Shown here one piece after another: positions 44,483 to 57,120 of a DNA stretch of 64,000 nucleotides (position 1 is the first letter of the stretch; each line of letters opens with the position of its first letter). The position numbers and the translations under genes are program-made. The notes beneath the pieces were generated by a model. The model saw nothing but the letters and a program-made list of their open reading frames with translations, was not told the DNA's origin and made no database searches. Location: positions 1-64,000 of the forward strand of contig JAKSZT010033882.1 of NCBI GenBank assembly GCA_026826555.1, written 5' to 3'. This DNA is from Tolypeutes matacus (lineage: Eukaryota > Chordata > Mammalia > Cingulata > Chlamyphoridae).

Positions 44483-47188
44483 ATATATATATTTTTTATT
44501 GTGGGTAAAAATCAAAATTTTCACAATACATACCAACATTTGCAAAATGATATATAAATGTATATGCATATATGTGCATTTCTTACAAAAATGTTATTTA
44601 TGTATATATATAAATATATTTTAAGAGGTGCTTAGATACCCAAAATATTACACGGAACCCACTGGGATTCCCATGTTGACCACCTCCAACACCTCCCACC
44701 ACATCCCACACAAACATCTCCCACAAGTGTGGCCCACCACCCTCAATGGACTTACACATCCTGGGGCCTTGCCACCAACCATAGACCACAGTTCACACCG
44801 TAGACAACACTCTCTCCCACACAGTTCTGAGTGGTATGTGCGGTTTAAAAATGGCCTACATCCGTTGTCACAAAGGTATTCAGGACAACCTCCAAATCCC
44901 AAAGAAGCCCCTGTATTTCAACTGCTCGTCCCCTCCCTGCCCCAAAAGTGTCTAGTGGCCACTGGCTCCACCTCATTGTTATAATTTCTTGCATTGCTAG
45001 AATCACCATATGTGAACAACAGAATACCATCAAATCCACTCTAGTCCATAGTTCTTCCCCCAATCCTGAGGGGACTGGGATGGTGATGTCCACTCCAACT
45101 CCAAGTGAGAGAGGGCTTATATCCCATGGATATGGTGGGTGGGATGATCCTGTCTGCTGATGCAGGCCCTCTTCATTCCCAGGGATGGCCATTGCCCATC
45201 ATTGTCTCCTCGCCAGGTGACTTGGAAGAGTCCATTGAGCTGTAGGGTAGGAGTTGCAGCTCCTCCGAGATTCCATGCACACCTGGCACATAGATAGGCC
45301 AGAGGTTCCAGTCTCTGGAAGTATACCTAAGAATTTCAGCATCACATATAGGTTTGAATAGAAGGGACTGATGAACCATGTGCAGGGAGGACTTATTTGA
45401 GTCTAATTCTGTCACTCTCAGGAGCACATATTCCAAAATAGAGCCCACTGATAAGGCATCAGTCTCTGGTTCTAACCCCACTTATATAGGACCTGGGTGT
45501 CTCCAGAGCTCTCAGGAGCCCCTCTATGTGGGGTGATAGACACTTAGATATTCTATGAGCTCCTACTGAGGTGTGCATAAGAGTTACCTCTGGGATGACC
45601 TCCCGACTCTCTTTGAAGTCTCTTAGCCACTTGAACTCATTTGTCTTTACCTTTTCCCCCTTTTATTCAAGGTCTTTTTCCAGTTGTGTTGCCAGTTGGC
45701 ACTTGGTATTGATCCCCATTGCCAGGGAGGCTCATCCCCGGGAGTCATGTCCCACGTTGGGGGGAAGGTAATGCAATCATATGCTGAGTTTGGCTTAGAG
45801 AGAGGCCATATTTGAGCAACAAGGAGGTTCTCAGGTGGCAGCCCTTAGGCACCCCACAACTGCAGGCTAAGTCTCATTTACAAGAGCAAAGACTCACAAA
45901 GGTAGTCATCAATAAAAAATTAAAAAAAAAACATCAGTGAGTCATCCTATTTTGACAGGCACTGTCCCTACACTCAGAGTATTATTGCTGCTCCCTTGGA
46001 GACTGTGGCAGAGCTCTCCAGGCTAGGAATTCAGATTCCCTCATTTATTGTGTGATTATCCACCCATCGTGACCATGCCCCATGCCCCGATCCTTTGCAC
46101 GATTTTGTATATATTTCATGTATATTCGGATGAACCAACCCCCACGAAACCCCCCCAGACACCCCCCCCAATAATCCCCCGCAGTACCCATTGTAACCCT
46201 TCTGTGATCCAAATCCTCCATGAACATTTAGTCCATAAATAATCAAATACACTTACTAGGAAAAAAAAAACAAGTATGATAAGCTTACATGCAAGAGACA
46301 AACATAAGGAAACTCAGGGGAAAAAAAAAAAGGAAAAAAACAAATAATCAAACAAAGAACAAAACAAAATAAAATATATAATTAGTGGATTGGGACATTG
46401 AAAAAATGGGCAAAAAAGCAAAGGAAATGCCTTAAAATATATATTCATTTTTTTTCCTTTCTCTTTTCTTTTTTTTTCTGCCTTTTATCACTGTGTTATG
46501 GGATGTCTGGTGTGCCATGACACCTTCCTCCTCTCAATCCCCATTGTCTCCCAATTTTTCATTTAATTTTCAAAGAAGTTTTAGGTCACAGCAAAGTCAC
46601 ACACGGAGGACCGGATACTCCCGGATACCAAACCACGCCCCCTTCCCCACACCACATTACCCACCCCCCTTATTTTTGGTTGTTAGCATTGTTATAACTG
46701 TTATACAGATAGCAAAATATAGCAACTAAACATTGTAAGTGATTTACGGTATAGTTTACAATTTAGATGATACAGTTTAATAATTTTGATGATATTTACC
46801 ATGTCCTGTGTCCATTACTGTAAGGTAATGAAAAACCTTCCCCATGACCACCAAACACCCCATTAGATCTTGACTGTTCCCTTCCCCCCAGCCCCCCAGG
46901 GCCCATGATACCACCCTCTCCCTACCCATGGAATGTCAAGATTCACAGTTACATACCCTGGGGATTTGAACCTGCCCTTCCTAATCCACGCACCCCCGAG
47001 TGCTGCACCACCAAACCCAGGAACACCACCACTCATCTGCCCCATCCCCCAACATGTAACCCCACTCTATCCCTTTACCATAGATTATGTCCATATGGGT
47101 GATGTCTCAAAGCCTGCTCTTCTCTTACTCTCCTTTGTTAACCTATCTTTCAGGCAGAGGTTCCCAGAGACAGCTCACTTTCCTCAGT
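44483..47188 (-). mobile_element. L1-A 3'UTR (2.7 kb, two-part)
   Basis: On the minus strand the first part, 47188 to about 46500, is G-rich with long G-runs (plus-strand C-runs at 46880-46905) and closes with TGACCTAAAACTTCTTTGAA near 46580. A second part of about 2 kb follows, with another G-rich stretch (plus-strand C-runs at 46140-46175), ending with the TA-rich block and TTTTTACCCACAATAAAAAA at 44490-44510. The young truncated copies at 5567, 12972, 16505 and 60758 all derive from this second part or its junctions. Confidence 0.8.
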
Positions 47189-50100
47189 TCAGATCAGTGA
47201 GGATATACACTGTTCATCCTTCAGTGCCTGGCTTGCTTCACTCAACATAAGGTCTTCAAGATTCATCCACGTTATTCCATGTGTTAGCACTTTGTTCCTT
47301 CTTACAGCTGAGTAATATTCCATGGTATGTATATACCACATTTTGCTTATCCATTCTTCTGTTGATGGGCACCGGGGCTGATTCCAACTTTTGGCAATGG
47401 TGAACAATGCCGCTATGAACATTGGTGTGCATATATCTGTTTGTGTTTTTGTTTTCAGTTCTTCTGGGTATATACCCAACAGTGGAATTGCTGGATCATA
47501 TGGAAGATCTATTGCTAGTTTTCTGAGGAACCGCCAAACTGTCCTCCACAGTGGCTGGACCATACCACAGTCCCACCAGCAGTGGATGAGGGTTCCTATT
47601 CCTCCACATCCTCTCCAACATTTAGTGTCTCCTGTTTTTTTAATAGCTGCCATTCTGATGGGTGTAAGATGGTATCTCATTGTAGTTCTGATTTGTATTT
47701 CCCTGATAGCAAGTGATGTTGAGCATTTTTTCATGTGCTTTTTAGCCATTTGTATTTCTTCCTTGGAGAAGTGTCTTTTCAGGTCACTTGCCCATTTTTT
47801 AAATGGGTTGTTTGTCCTTTTATTTTCAAGGTGTAGTATTTCTTTATATATGCAGGATATTAGGCTCCTATCAGATATATGGTTGCCGAATATTTTTTCC
47901 CATGGGGTAGGCTGCATTTTTATTTTCTTAATAACATCCTTTGAGGTGCAGAATTTTTTAATTTTGAGGAGATCCCATTTATCAATTTTTTCTCTTGCTG
48001 CTCGTGCTTTGGCTGTGAAGTTCATGAAACCATTTCCTATTACAAGGTCCTGTAGATGCTTCCCTACATTATCTTCCAAGGTTTTTATGGTTTTGGCTCT
48101 TATATTTAGATCTTTGATCCATCTTGAGTTGATTTTTGTATAAGGTGTGAGATGGTATTCTTCTCTCATTCTTTTGGATATGGATATTCAGTTCTTCAAA
48201 CAACACTTGTTAAAGAGGCCATTCTCTCCCAACGGAGTGGGCTTCGTGGCCTTGTCAAATATCAGATGACTGTATATGCGAGGATCTATATCAGAACTCT
48301 CAATTCGGTTCCATTGGTCAGTAGGTTTATCCTGTGCCAATACCACGCTATTTTGATCACTGTAGCTTTGTAATATGTTTTAAAGTCAGGTAATGTGATA
48401 CCTCCAACTTCATTTTTCTTTTTCAATATATCTTTGGCAATTCGGGGCCTCTTGCCTCTCCAAATATATTTTGTGGTTAGTTTTTCCAGTTCCTTAAAAA
48501 ATATAGTGTTGACTTATATTGGGATTGCATTAAATCTGTAGATTATTTTGGGTAGGATAGACATCTTGATGATGTTTAGTCTTCCTATCCATGAACAGGG
48601 AATATTTTTCCATTTATTTAAGTCTTCTTTGATTTCCTTTAACATTTTTGTGTAGTTTTCTGTATATAAGTCCTTTACATCTTTAAATTTATTCCTAGGT
48701 ATTTGATTCTTTTATTTACTATTGTAAATGGTATTTTTTTCCTGATTTCCTCCTCAGTTTGCTCGTTATTGGTGTACAGAAATGCTACTTATTTTTGAGC
48801 ATTGATCTTATAGCCTGCAACATAACTGAACTCCTTTATAAGTTCTAGAAGCCTTGTTGTAGATTTCTCAGGGCTTTCTATGTATAGGATCATGTCATCT
48901 GCAAATAATGAAATTTTTACTTCTTCTTTTCCAATCTGGATACCTTTCATGTCCTTTTCTTGTCTCACTGCTCATGCAAGTACTTCTAAGACAATGTTAA
49001 ATAGGAGTGTTGATAGTGGGCATCCTTGTCTTGTTCCTGATCTCAGAGGGAAGGCCTTTAGGATTTCACCGTTGAAAATGATGTTAGCTTTGGGTTTTTC
49101 ATATATACCCTTAATCATTTTCAGAAAGTTTCCGTTTATTCCTATCTTTTGTAGTGTTTTTATGAGGAAAGAGTGCTGTATTTTGTCGAATGCTTTTTCT
49201 GCATCTATAGAGATGATTATGTGATTTTTTTCTTTCAATCTGTTTATGTGATGTATTACATTGATTGATTTTCTTATATTGAACCATCCTTGCATACCTG
49301 GGATGAAACCCACTTGGTCATGGTGTATAATCCTTTTGATATGTTGTTGAATGTGATTAGCAAGTATTTTGTTAAGGATTTTAGCATCTAGGTTAATTAG
49401 AGAAATTGGTCTGTAATTTTCCTTTCTTGTGGTATCTTTATTTGGTTTTGGTATTAGGGTAATGTTGGCATCATAGAATGAGTTAGGTAATATTCTTTCT
49501 ACTTCTATTTTTTGGAAGAGCTTAAGGTGAATTGGTGTTAGCTCTTTCCGGAATGTTTGGTAGAATTCAGCTGTGAAGCCATCTGGTCCTGGACTCTTCT
49601 TAGTTGGGAGGTTTTTAATGACTGAGTCTATCTCTTTGCTTGTAAATGGACTGTTGAGTTCATCTATTTCTTCTTTCTTCAATGTCAGCTGTTTGTGGGT
49701 TTCTAGAAACTTGTCCATTTCCTCTAAATTGTCATTCTTGTTGCCATATAATTTTTCAAAGTATACTCTTATGATACTCTTTATTTCTGTGGGGTCAGTA
49801 GTGATATCACCTTGCTCATTCCTTATTTTATGTATTTGCATCTGTTCTCTCTTTTTCTTTGTTAGTTTGGCTAAGGGTTTGTCAATTTTGTTGATATTCT
49901 CGAAGAACCAGCTTTTGGTTTTGTTTATTGTTTCCAGTGCTTTCTTATTCTCTATTTCATTTAGTTCTGCTCTAATCTTTGTTATTTCCTGCTTTCTACT
50001 TCCTTTAGATTTAGTTTGTTGTTGTTTTTCCAATTCCTCCAAGTGTGCAGTTAGGTCTTCAATTTTAGCTCTTTCTTCTTTTTTTATATATGAATTTATG

Positions 50101-51002
50101 GCTATGAACTTCCCTCTCAGGACTGCTTTCACTGCATCCCATAGGTTTTGATATGTTGCGTTGTCATTTTCATTAGTTTCAAGGTAGTTATTGATTTCTT
50201 TTGATATTTCCTCTTTGACCAACTGTTTGTCTAAGAGTGTGTTGTTTAACTTCCATATCCTTGTGCCTAACCTGTTTCTCTGGTCCTTGGTGATTTCCAA
50301 CTTCATTCCATTGTGGTCAGAGAAATTATTTTCTATAATCTCAATCTTTCTGAATTCATTAAGTATTGTTTTGTGGCCTATCATTTGGTCTATTTTGGAG
50401 TATGTTCCATGTGCACTGGAGAAGAATGTAAATCCCACTGTATTTGGGTGTAGTGTTCTATATATGTCTATTAAGTACAAATGTTATAATGTATTGTTGA
50501 GTGCCTTAGTTTCTTTATTGATTCTCTGCCCAGATTTTCTGTCTAATGATGATAGTGGTGTGTTGAAGTCCCCTGCTATAATTGTAGAGGAATTTATTTC
50601 TCCTCTTAGTTTTTCCAGAGTTTGCCGCACGTATTTTGAGGCACCTCGATTAGGTGCGTAAATGTTGATGATTGTTCTCTCTTCTTGAGAGATTACTCCT
50701 TTTACTAATATGTAGTGTCCATCTTTGTCTCTTATAACCGTTTTGCATTTAAAGTCTATTTTGTCTGATGTTAGAATAGCTACTCCTGCCCTTTTTTGGC
50801 TATTGTTAACTTGTAAAATGTTTTTCCAGCCATTCACTTTCAGCCTCTTTGAATCCCTGGGTCAAAGGTGGGTTTCTTGTAGACAGCATATAGATGGATC
50901 ATATTTTTTTATCCATTCTGCTAATCTGTGTCTTTTGATTGGTGAATTTAATCCATTAACATTCAGTGTTATTCCTCGTAACGAATTTCTTACTTCAGCC
51001 AT
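47189..51002 (-). pseudogene. L1-A ORF2 (endonuclease-RT), full length with few defects
   Basis: About 1,271 codons from ATGGCTGAAGTAAG at 51002. Endonuclease: [53 protein letters not shown] and [67 protein letters not shown] and [10 protein letters not shown], with an intact catalytic FADD at 48894-48905. C-terminal segment: [17 protein letters not shown] and [18 protein letters not shown]. Defects: in-frame TGA at 50862-50864 (codon 47, in QETHL-stop-PRDS), TAA at 50484-50486 (codon 173), TGA at 48972-48974 (codon 677), a TAA after INAQK near 48797, and at least one frameshift between about 48700 and 48169. The frame is otherwise continuous from 51002 past the FADD box. Confidence 0.93.
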
Positions 51003-51065
51003 TTTTTCTTGGGTTAATGTATGTCATATGTTGTTTTGTTTCTCTTTTTGACTTTTCAGTTGTTT

Positions 51066-52044
51066 TTAAACTCTCCTCCGACTCTCTCTCCTTTGTTTTT
51101 TCCGTTCAACTTTTAGAGATTCCTTTAGTATTTCTTGAAGTGCTGGTTTCTTCTTGACATACTCTCTTAATTGCTGTTTATCTGTAAATATTTTGAACTC
51201 TCCATCATTTTTGAATGCCAATTTTGCTGGATAGAGAATTCGTGGCTGGAAGTTTTTTTCTTTTAGTGTTTTGACTATGTCATACCACTGTCTTCTTGCC
51301 TCCATGGTTTCAGCTGAGAAATCAGCACTTAATCTTATTGTGCTTCCCTTGTATGTGATGGTTCTCTTTTCTCTTGCTGCCTTGAGTATTTTCTCTTTGT
51401 CTTGAGCATTGGACATTTTGACAAGTATATGTCTTGGAGTTGGCCTGTTGGGATTTATAGTATTTGGGTGTGCTGTGCTTCCTGGATCTGCACATCCATC
51501 TCTCTCAATAGGGTTGGGAAGTTTTCAGCCATAATTTCCTTCACACTCCTTCTGTTCCCTTTCCCTTCTCTTCTCCTTCTGGGATGCCCATAATGCATAT
51601 TTTTGTGTGTTTCGTATTATCGGTTAATTCCCTGAGACCGTGCTGAATTTTTTCTATCTTTTCGTCTCTCTCTTCTACAATCTCTTTGATTTCAACTGTA
51701 TTGTCTTCCATATCACTAATTCTTTCCTCTGCCTGTTCAAATCTGCTGCCATGTGAGTCCAGCGTCTTTTTCATTTCTTGGCTTGTGCCTTTGTTCACCA
51801 TCATATCCATTACCTTATTAGGCATTTTAGCTATTTCTTCAGTATGTTCTACCAGTGTCTTCTTTATATCCTTAATCTCTTCCTTCAATTCTTTAAGTTG
51901 GTCCATGATATTTGTTTGGAGAGCTTTGATTAGTTGTTCGATGTTCTGCATTGCTTCCTGGTTTTTATTTTGTGCATTGGACTGGTCCATGTTTTCCTGT
52001 TTCTCAGAGTCATTTGTATTTTTTTGTTGCCCTCTGGTCATCAT
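51066..52044 (-). pseudogene. L1-A ORF1, two single-base deletions
   Basis: Starts MMTRGQQKNTNDSEKQEN at 52044; the first open part (to 51541) holds the coiled coil (DQLKELKEEIKDIKK, RFEQAEERISDMEDN) and IMGIPEGEEKGKGTEGV. Compared with the open ORF1 of L1-0, one A is missing near 51544 (giving a stop right after EGV) and one G near 51467. The second open part (51416-51066) holds the C-terminal domain (KILKAAREKRTITYKG, ADFSAETMEARRQW, RILYPAKLAFKNDGEF) to the stop at 51066-51068. Confidence 0.92.
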
Positions 52045-53824
52045 ATTATCTTGATGGGTTTGTTCAGTTGATTAGCTTTTCTCTATGCTCTACAGTTTTA
52101 TTTAGCTGTTGGTTCTGCATGTGAGTTAAGTTTTCTCTTTGGCAGTTTTTCTTCTTATTTTATTTCCTTGCTTCTTTCTATGTTCCCTTGAAGGCAAATG
52201 GTTAGGGCCAGAGGAATCAAAAGATGTAAGGAAGGCAGAAGGAAAATAGTAATATTGATAAAAGTTAGAAGAGGGGCAAAATGAGACTTAATGAGATGAA
52301 TATTTAACTTGAGTAGGCAGTGTAGAGTACTAGGAAAAAATATGGAGTTCCTACAATGGACTGGGAAATCAAATGGAGGAATATATATATAGTGATTTAG
52401 AAGGCTATAATTATGAGGAGGGAGAGAAATAGTAAAGAAAGGTCTGAAAGGAAAAAGTTAATACTAATTAAAAAAAAAAAAGAAGAAGAAAAAAAAATAG
52501 ATGAAATAGAAATTGACACCCTTAAGTTGTGGGCCTATGAAAAAATGTTGTTTCTAAGAGCCACAACAGAAAACAGAAGGCAGAAAGATGCAGGAAGGAT
52601 AAGCAATAGTTTGTAATACAGAATCAATATATACAGCGAGTGGGAAATTACTGTAGAAGAAGCCCAGCAAAGAAACAACAAGGTGGCAGCACCTATTTAA
52701 AAAAAAAATAGAAGAAGGAAAAAGGAAGGGGGTAGGAAAGAGGAAATAATAGCAAGAGACCAGAAAGAAATGGAGAGAAACCAAAGATCCACACAGGTAA
52801 GCAGTCAAACAGAGCTAAGGGGGGTCAATGATTCCCCTAGGGTCCACGTAGATCCTTCCTGCCTACTTGTGTTAATCAATTTCCCCACAGGGTTCTATAT
52901 GCAGGTCCTGAAGCAGCTTTTAGCTATTAAACTAAATTAAAAAGAATTTATTTTTCATTTGTTGAGGTGACCTCACTTTTTTTTTTTAGCCAAATGCAGG
53001 ACACAAAATAATTCCTCCTCTAGACCAACCCCCTTACAGAAGGGACCCTAGCTGTGCCCCTGGAAATTAATCAAGCACGTCCCACTTTCCGGACTCCCCA
53101 TGTTAGCTGTAGCTCTGTTGTTAGTCAGTGAGGAGTGCTAAAGACGGCCGATTCTGCCCCTTCTGCAGCCGAGTTCGAGCATCACCGGGCTGCTCAGTAA
53201 ATCATTTTGAGTGCAGATTCCCGTCTGCTCTCAGCCTAATGCTGCTTCAGGTCGGCTTATCTGCTCCCCAAAGCTATAGGGTGGTGCGGGCAGCCAGATC
53301 GATATCTAAAAATATATAATACCCTTCCCTGTCTTCCAACAGAACCCTCCCTTTTTTGGGTAGTGTCCCTTCTTCCTGGCTCCGCAGTGGTCCGTGTCTT
53401 ATCCCTGGGTGGCTAGGGAAATCAGCTCCATTCCCTGACCAAAATCCCCCCTCCGGTTCACCGGGTGCTGATTAGCTCATTTGTTCTGTTCACACAAGGT
53501 TCAAGGGGTGCCAGGCAGCTAGATCCCCAGAAAATAAAACTTTTTCGCCCTGCTCACGGCTCCAGATGGCCGTTTTATTTTATTTTAATTTTTCTCCCTA
53601 ACCGTGGGGCTCAGCCATCTGTGCCAAACACCACCGGGCGCCTTAAAACTCACGAATCTCTACCGTTCTGTCCACGCCGTTGATCGGCGCAGATATATGT
53701 CCCAAACTTCTCACTCCACGCGTGCACAGCATAGACCCCTGGGCAGGACCCCGTCCACAATCGGCCTTGCTCTGGGAGCTTGCAGTGTGTGCCCTCCTAC
53801 ACTAACGCCATCTTGGCCCCCTCC
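52045..53824 (-). promoter_or_regulatory. L1-A 5'UTR / internal promoter
   Basis: 1.78 kb collinear with 816-2592, with a GC-rich distal part and AAGATGGC (YY1-type) at 53807-53814 on the minus strand. Compared with L1-0 it has lost several CpGs to TpG/CpA, as expected for a methylated, somewhat older copy. Minus-strand frame 52554-52808 within it is also seen, with changes, at 1336-1587; there is no sign it is translated. Confidence 0.7.
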
Positions 53825-53834
53825 GGCCCTATAT

Positions 53835-53935
53835 TTTTTATGTAACATTTATGTAATCTAAGTATCTTTTAAAAAACCAAAAAATTTCATTTTAAAATAA
53901 CCAACTAACTAAATAAATAATAAATTAAAAAATCA
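53835..53935 (+). mobile_element. 3' terminus of L1-C, displaced by L1-A
   Basis: TTTTTATGTAACATTTATGTA, then ATCTAAGTATCTTTTAAAA, then A-rich sequence with AAATAAATAATAAAT, is the standard end of this L1 group (compare 11690-11735). It is the missing end of the 3'UTR that stops at 44482. Confidence 0.88.
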
Positions 53936-56900
53936 CTGACCTGTAACGAGTAAGGAATGTTTTCTGCACAGGTTGAGAAATAGATGGATTCTTTTTCAAC
54001 TCCTAAATATAGCAATGTTGTGTCTGTGACTCGCAACACACGTAGCCCAGAAATAAATATATAATAATATGTGTATGTATTTAAATAAAAATATTAACCA
54101 GTACAGCTTGAATTTACAGTCAAATTACAAACAAAATTAATGACGAATAATTTGGAATTGATTAAAAAATTTGGTGCCTCATAATGAAGCACTATTCATC
54201 ATTACCAGTGTTATGGATAATGTTTACTGATATGGTAAATGTTTATGCTTATTAATGAAAATATTGGTTTACAAAATGGAAACCAAATATGTAGTTGACT
54301 TCTGATAACAAAGACATTGTTTCTTCCTTTTCACCACCCACAGAATTGAATATGAACATATATACTTGAGAGGCTTGGGTACGGGTGGGAGAGTTGGTCT
54401 ATGATATTGTCTGACAGGAGATAGTGCGAATGTCCAGTTAATAAATGCCTTCATTCATGCTTTTGTATGAGAAAACGCTATTCTAGACACTATACAACTC
54501 CAAGTTAATTAGCAACTCAGAGATATAGATCCCCAAGTTCTTGAGAGATTCGGTTTCACATGGACCTCTCATTTTTCATGATGTGTTTTCCGCCAAGGAA
54601 TATGGTTGAAAAATATTTACTATAGCCTCGCTTGTGGTTATTGAGCAGTGACATTGGCTTTAGGAAAGATATTCTGTTTGCTGAAGTCACCATACTCCTT
54701 ATCTTCTTCTTTGTATATCGGGAAAGTAAAAGGGAGAAGGGGCATTGTATTTGAAGGATTGGAGTCATCTGCCTTATTTCCTTATCTCCCCACTTCCCCA
54801 GTTGCACTGATCAACATCAGCTGACATAGATACTTCCTGCAATGACTCACTTGGTTTCTTCTATAGACCATCCAAAATTTCTTTCTGAGGTAGACATTTA
54901 TGAAACTGAATCAAATGAAATCATTTTTGTTCACAGCAAAAAAAAGAATCTCAAACGATGCATGGGAGTGGAGGAGGGGGGAGAAAATTCTTGATCTTTT
55001 TGTCAAAAGTAAAAGGATATTCCTCTAAGGAGTTCTTCCTCTTGTAAACAGCACTTGATAGCTGTTGTTCATATTTCAGATTTTGTAAGATATCAGGTAG
55101 GGAAAATTGGTTTCTAAATCTTTGCTGTGTTGAAATTTTATGAACACACATCCACAAACACATACACACACACATTTCAAACTCCAAACACCAATCTCTG
55201 GTCACACTCCTGAGGTCTGTTAAGCCACAGCTCTCAGATGTGGAGTGTGGAAAAGGCTATCACCTCTGCACCTCAATTTCAGTTTATAAGCTGGTTCTAT
55301 TGGATGGCAGAAAGTAGTTACTTTTCACAAAAAACTGGATAAAAAGTAAATTAAGGAATGAGTTGTAGTGGTACACCCTCCTTGGGTTATACCTCATATT
55401 CCAAGGTTTTAAAATAATTTAGAATAATGCAGTGGGAAGATATGGGAAGACTATTTGCATATTTTGATTTCTTGTCTGTTTCTGACATAAGTAGGACACT
55501 TTTCTGCACTTACATTAATGCTATTTTCCTTTGCAAATCTGAATATCAAAAAAAGAGTATTTTTCAAGGTGTTTCCAAATCTAACATCATATTAGCTTAA
55601 GTGATTTTGAAATTTGATACTAAAGTAGAAAAATGGTAATTAGTAGATTTCTGCTTAGTGAAGGCTCAGTAACATTTGAATTCGTATAGGGAGACATTAC
55701 ATTCTGAAAAATTTCACATTTAAGATGAATTTTACATTTTAAAGAATGTAAGTTCTGCTCTTTTTTGGAGGTGATGGAAATAAATACTTGTGCTCCCATT
55801 TGATCCCAGGAGTAGAATATTTGAATTAATTGAAATGTGATTTTTAAATAATAAAACTAAAACAAATTTATCTGGTATAAATTAGCATTTTACTTTAAGC
55901 AACATTAGAAATAAGCAACATGTGGGAATCTATATAGCATGTTTATCACATTTTCTGGGAAGTTTTTATTAGCTAAAGGAACCTGAACCTTTTGCTCTAG
56001 AGTTTAAAATTCTAAAATTTTATTCTATTTAAGATACAGTTATACTTTTAAAATATAAACATGCTTGAATAAAAGTAACAAATTAAGCCTTCATTCATTA
56101 TTTGTTATAACAAATGTTTCAGTCATATACTATTTTAGCAGCAAGTAAATTTGTTGCAAAGTGATAATATACAAAAGAGTAAATAAAGAAGTACAGTGGA
56201 CTATATAATCTGTTTTATTTATTGTGCAGACTAATGTAAAATGAGATAACCAAGACAAAGTTTGCCCTTTCATGACTTTGCCAAAAGCAGTATTATGTCT
56301 TTAACTATTGATTGTTTGCAGGTGAGTTTTCTACTTATTTTATCAAATACATTTTCTTGTTATCTATATTGGTAAATATGTGCATGTCTGAGTTAGTTTG
56401 CTTATTTTTATGTAAACATAGCAGAAATATCTTAGTTCAACCAACTTTAAGAAATAAAAAATTAGCATATAAATAATCATGAACTAGTTGTTAAAGAATA
56501 TTATAAAACAATTTAACTTTCCTTATACTAAAATCTGCCCATGATGGATGACAATCTCTCCATAATCAGTTTATTACTTGTAAGAAATACAGCCTACTTT
56601 GTCTATGAGTCAGAGAAGACATGAAATACATCCCAATTATTTTTCTGATCCAGTACTCATTTCTCTCCAAATTTCTGTGCTCTAATTTCTGTAATAAAGG
56701 ACAAAGTTCACTTATAATCTATTTAGTATTTGATAGTCTCAGAATTCATATCTTCTTGTCCCTCCCACTAAGAGTATTGCATAGAGGCTAAAACTGGGAG
56801 GTTTTCTCTTCTACTTTAAGTAGATTATTTTCAAAAATACTTATCAGGAAATAGGGAACAGAGAATGGACCACCGAATGAAAGATGATTAGTTAAGTGTT

Positions 56901-57110
56901 TATTGAGGAAGGAATGTTGATACAAAACAATGCCTTCATTTAACAACACCTTTTTGATAATTACTTATTTTCCTTGCTCTGTGAAGACCCACAGAAAAAT
57001 CTCATCTAGAAGTTTACTTCAAATATTATTTACTTATACTTCAAACAAGTAAAATATAATAAGGATATTTTCCTAAATTGAATTCCCAAATGAGCATTTT
57101 CTCTTTACCA
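53936..57110. other. Unassigned AT-rich intergenic DNA
   Basis: About 3.2 kb with no OR, L1 ORF or RNA gene recognised. A CA-rich patch lies at 55142-55175. Short frames (54269-54454, 54556-54807, 54951-55205, all minus) have no recognisable domains. Confidence 0.5.
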
Positions 57111-57120
57111 TAGTAGGCCA

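Larger units (their letters stand above)
44483..53824 (-). mobile_element. L1-A: full-length L1 nested in the L1-C 3'UTR
   Basis: 9.34 kb minus-strand L1 with 5' terminus at 53824 (GGAGGGGGCCAAGATGGCG on the minus strand), 5'UTR, ORF1, ORF2, a 2.7-kb 3'UTR and an A-run (plus-strand T at 44492-44497). The 10-mer GGCCCTATAT stands at 44473-44482 and 53825-53834. Removing the element joins the L1-C 3'UTR in the usual order (TGAAAAGGCCCTATAT then TTTTTATGTAACATTTATG), the same order as at 11670-11720. Recent by its closeness to L1-0, but both ORFs carry defects. Confidence 0.95.

Noticed and set aside
44473..44500. (TA)n as an independent microsatellite
   Set aside because: It is part of the TSD/L1 3' junction and subfamily terminus rather than a stand-alone locus.
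46140..46175. C-rich (G-rich on minus) tract as a regulatory quadruplex of a host gene
   Set aside because: Lies inside the L1-A 3'UTR, where G-runs are a known L1 trait; no host gene is nearby.
47391..48143. 250-codon plus-strand frame
   Set aside because: Exact antisense of the L1-A ORF2 C-terminal region; long antisense frames are common opposite A-rich L1 coding sequence, and no known domain is visible.
49573..50151. 192-codon plus-strand frame, hydrophobic, transporter-like look
   Set aside because: Antisense of the L1-A endonuclease/RT linker. The Leu/Ser/Phe richness comes from reverse-complemented Lys/Glu codons.
55142..55205. Cys-rich short peptide (CVCMCLWMC) on the minus strand
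   Set aside because: Comes from a CA-rich simple repeat; no signal peptide or conserved family, and no supporting context.
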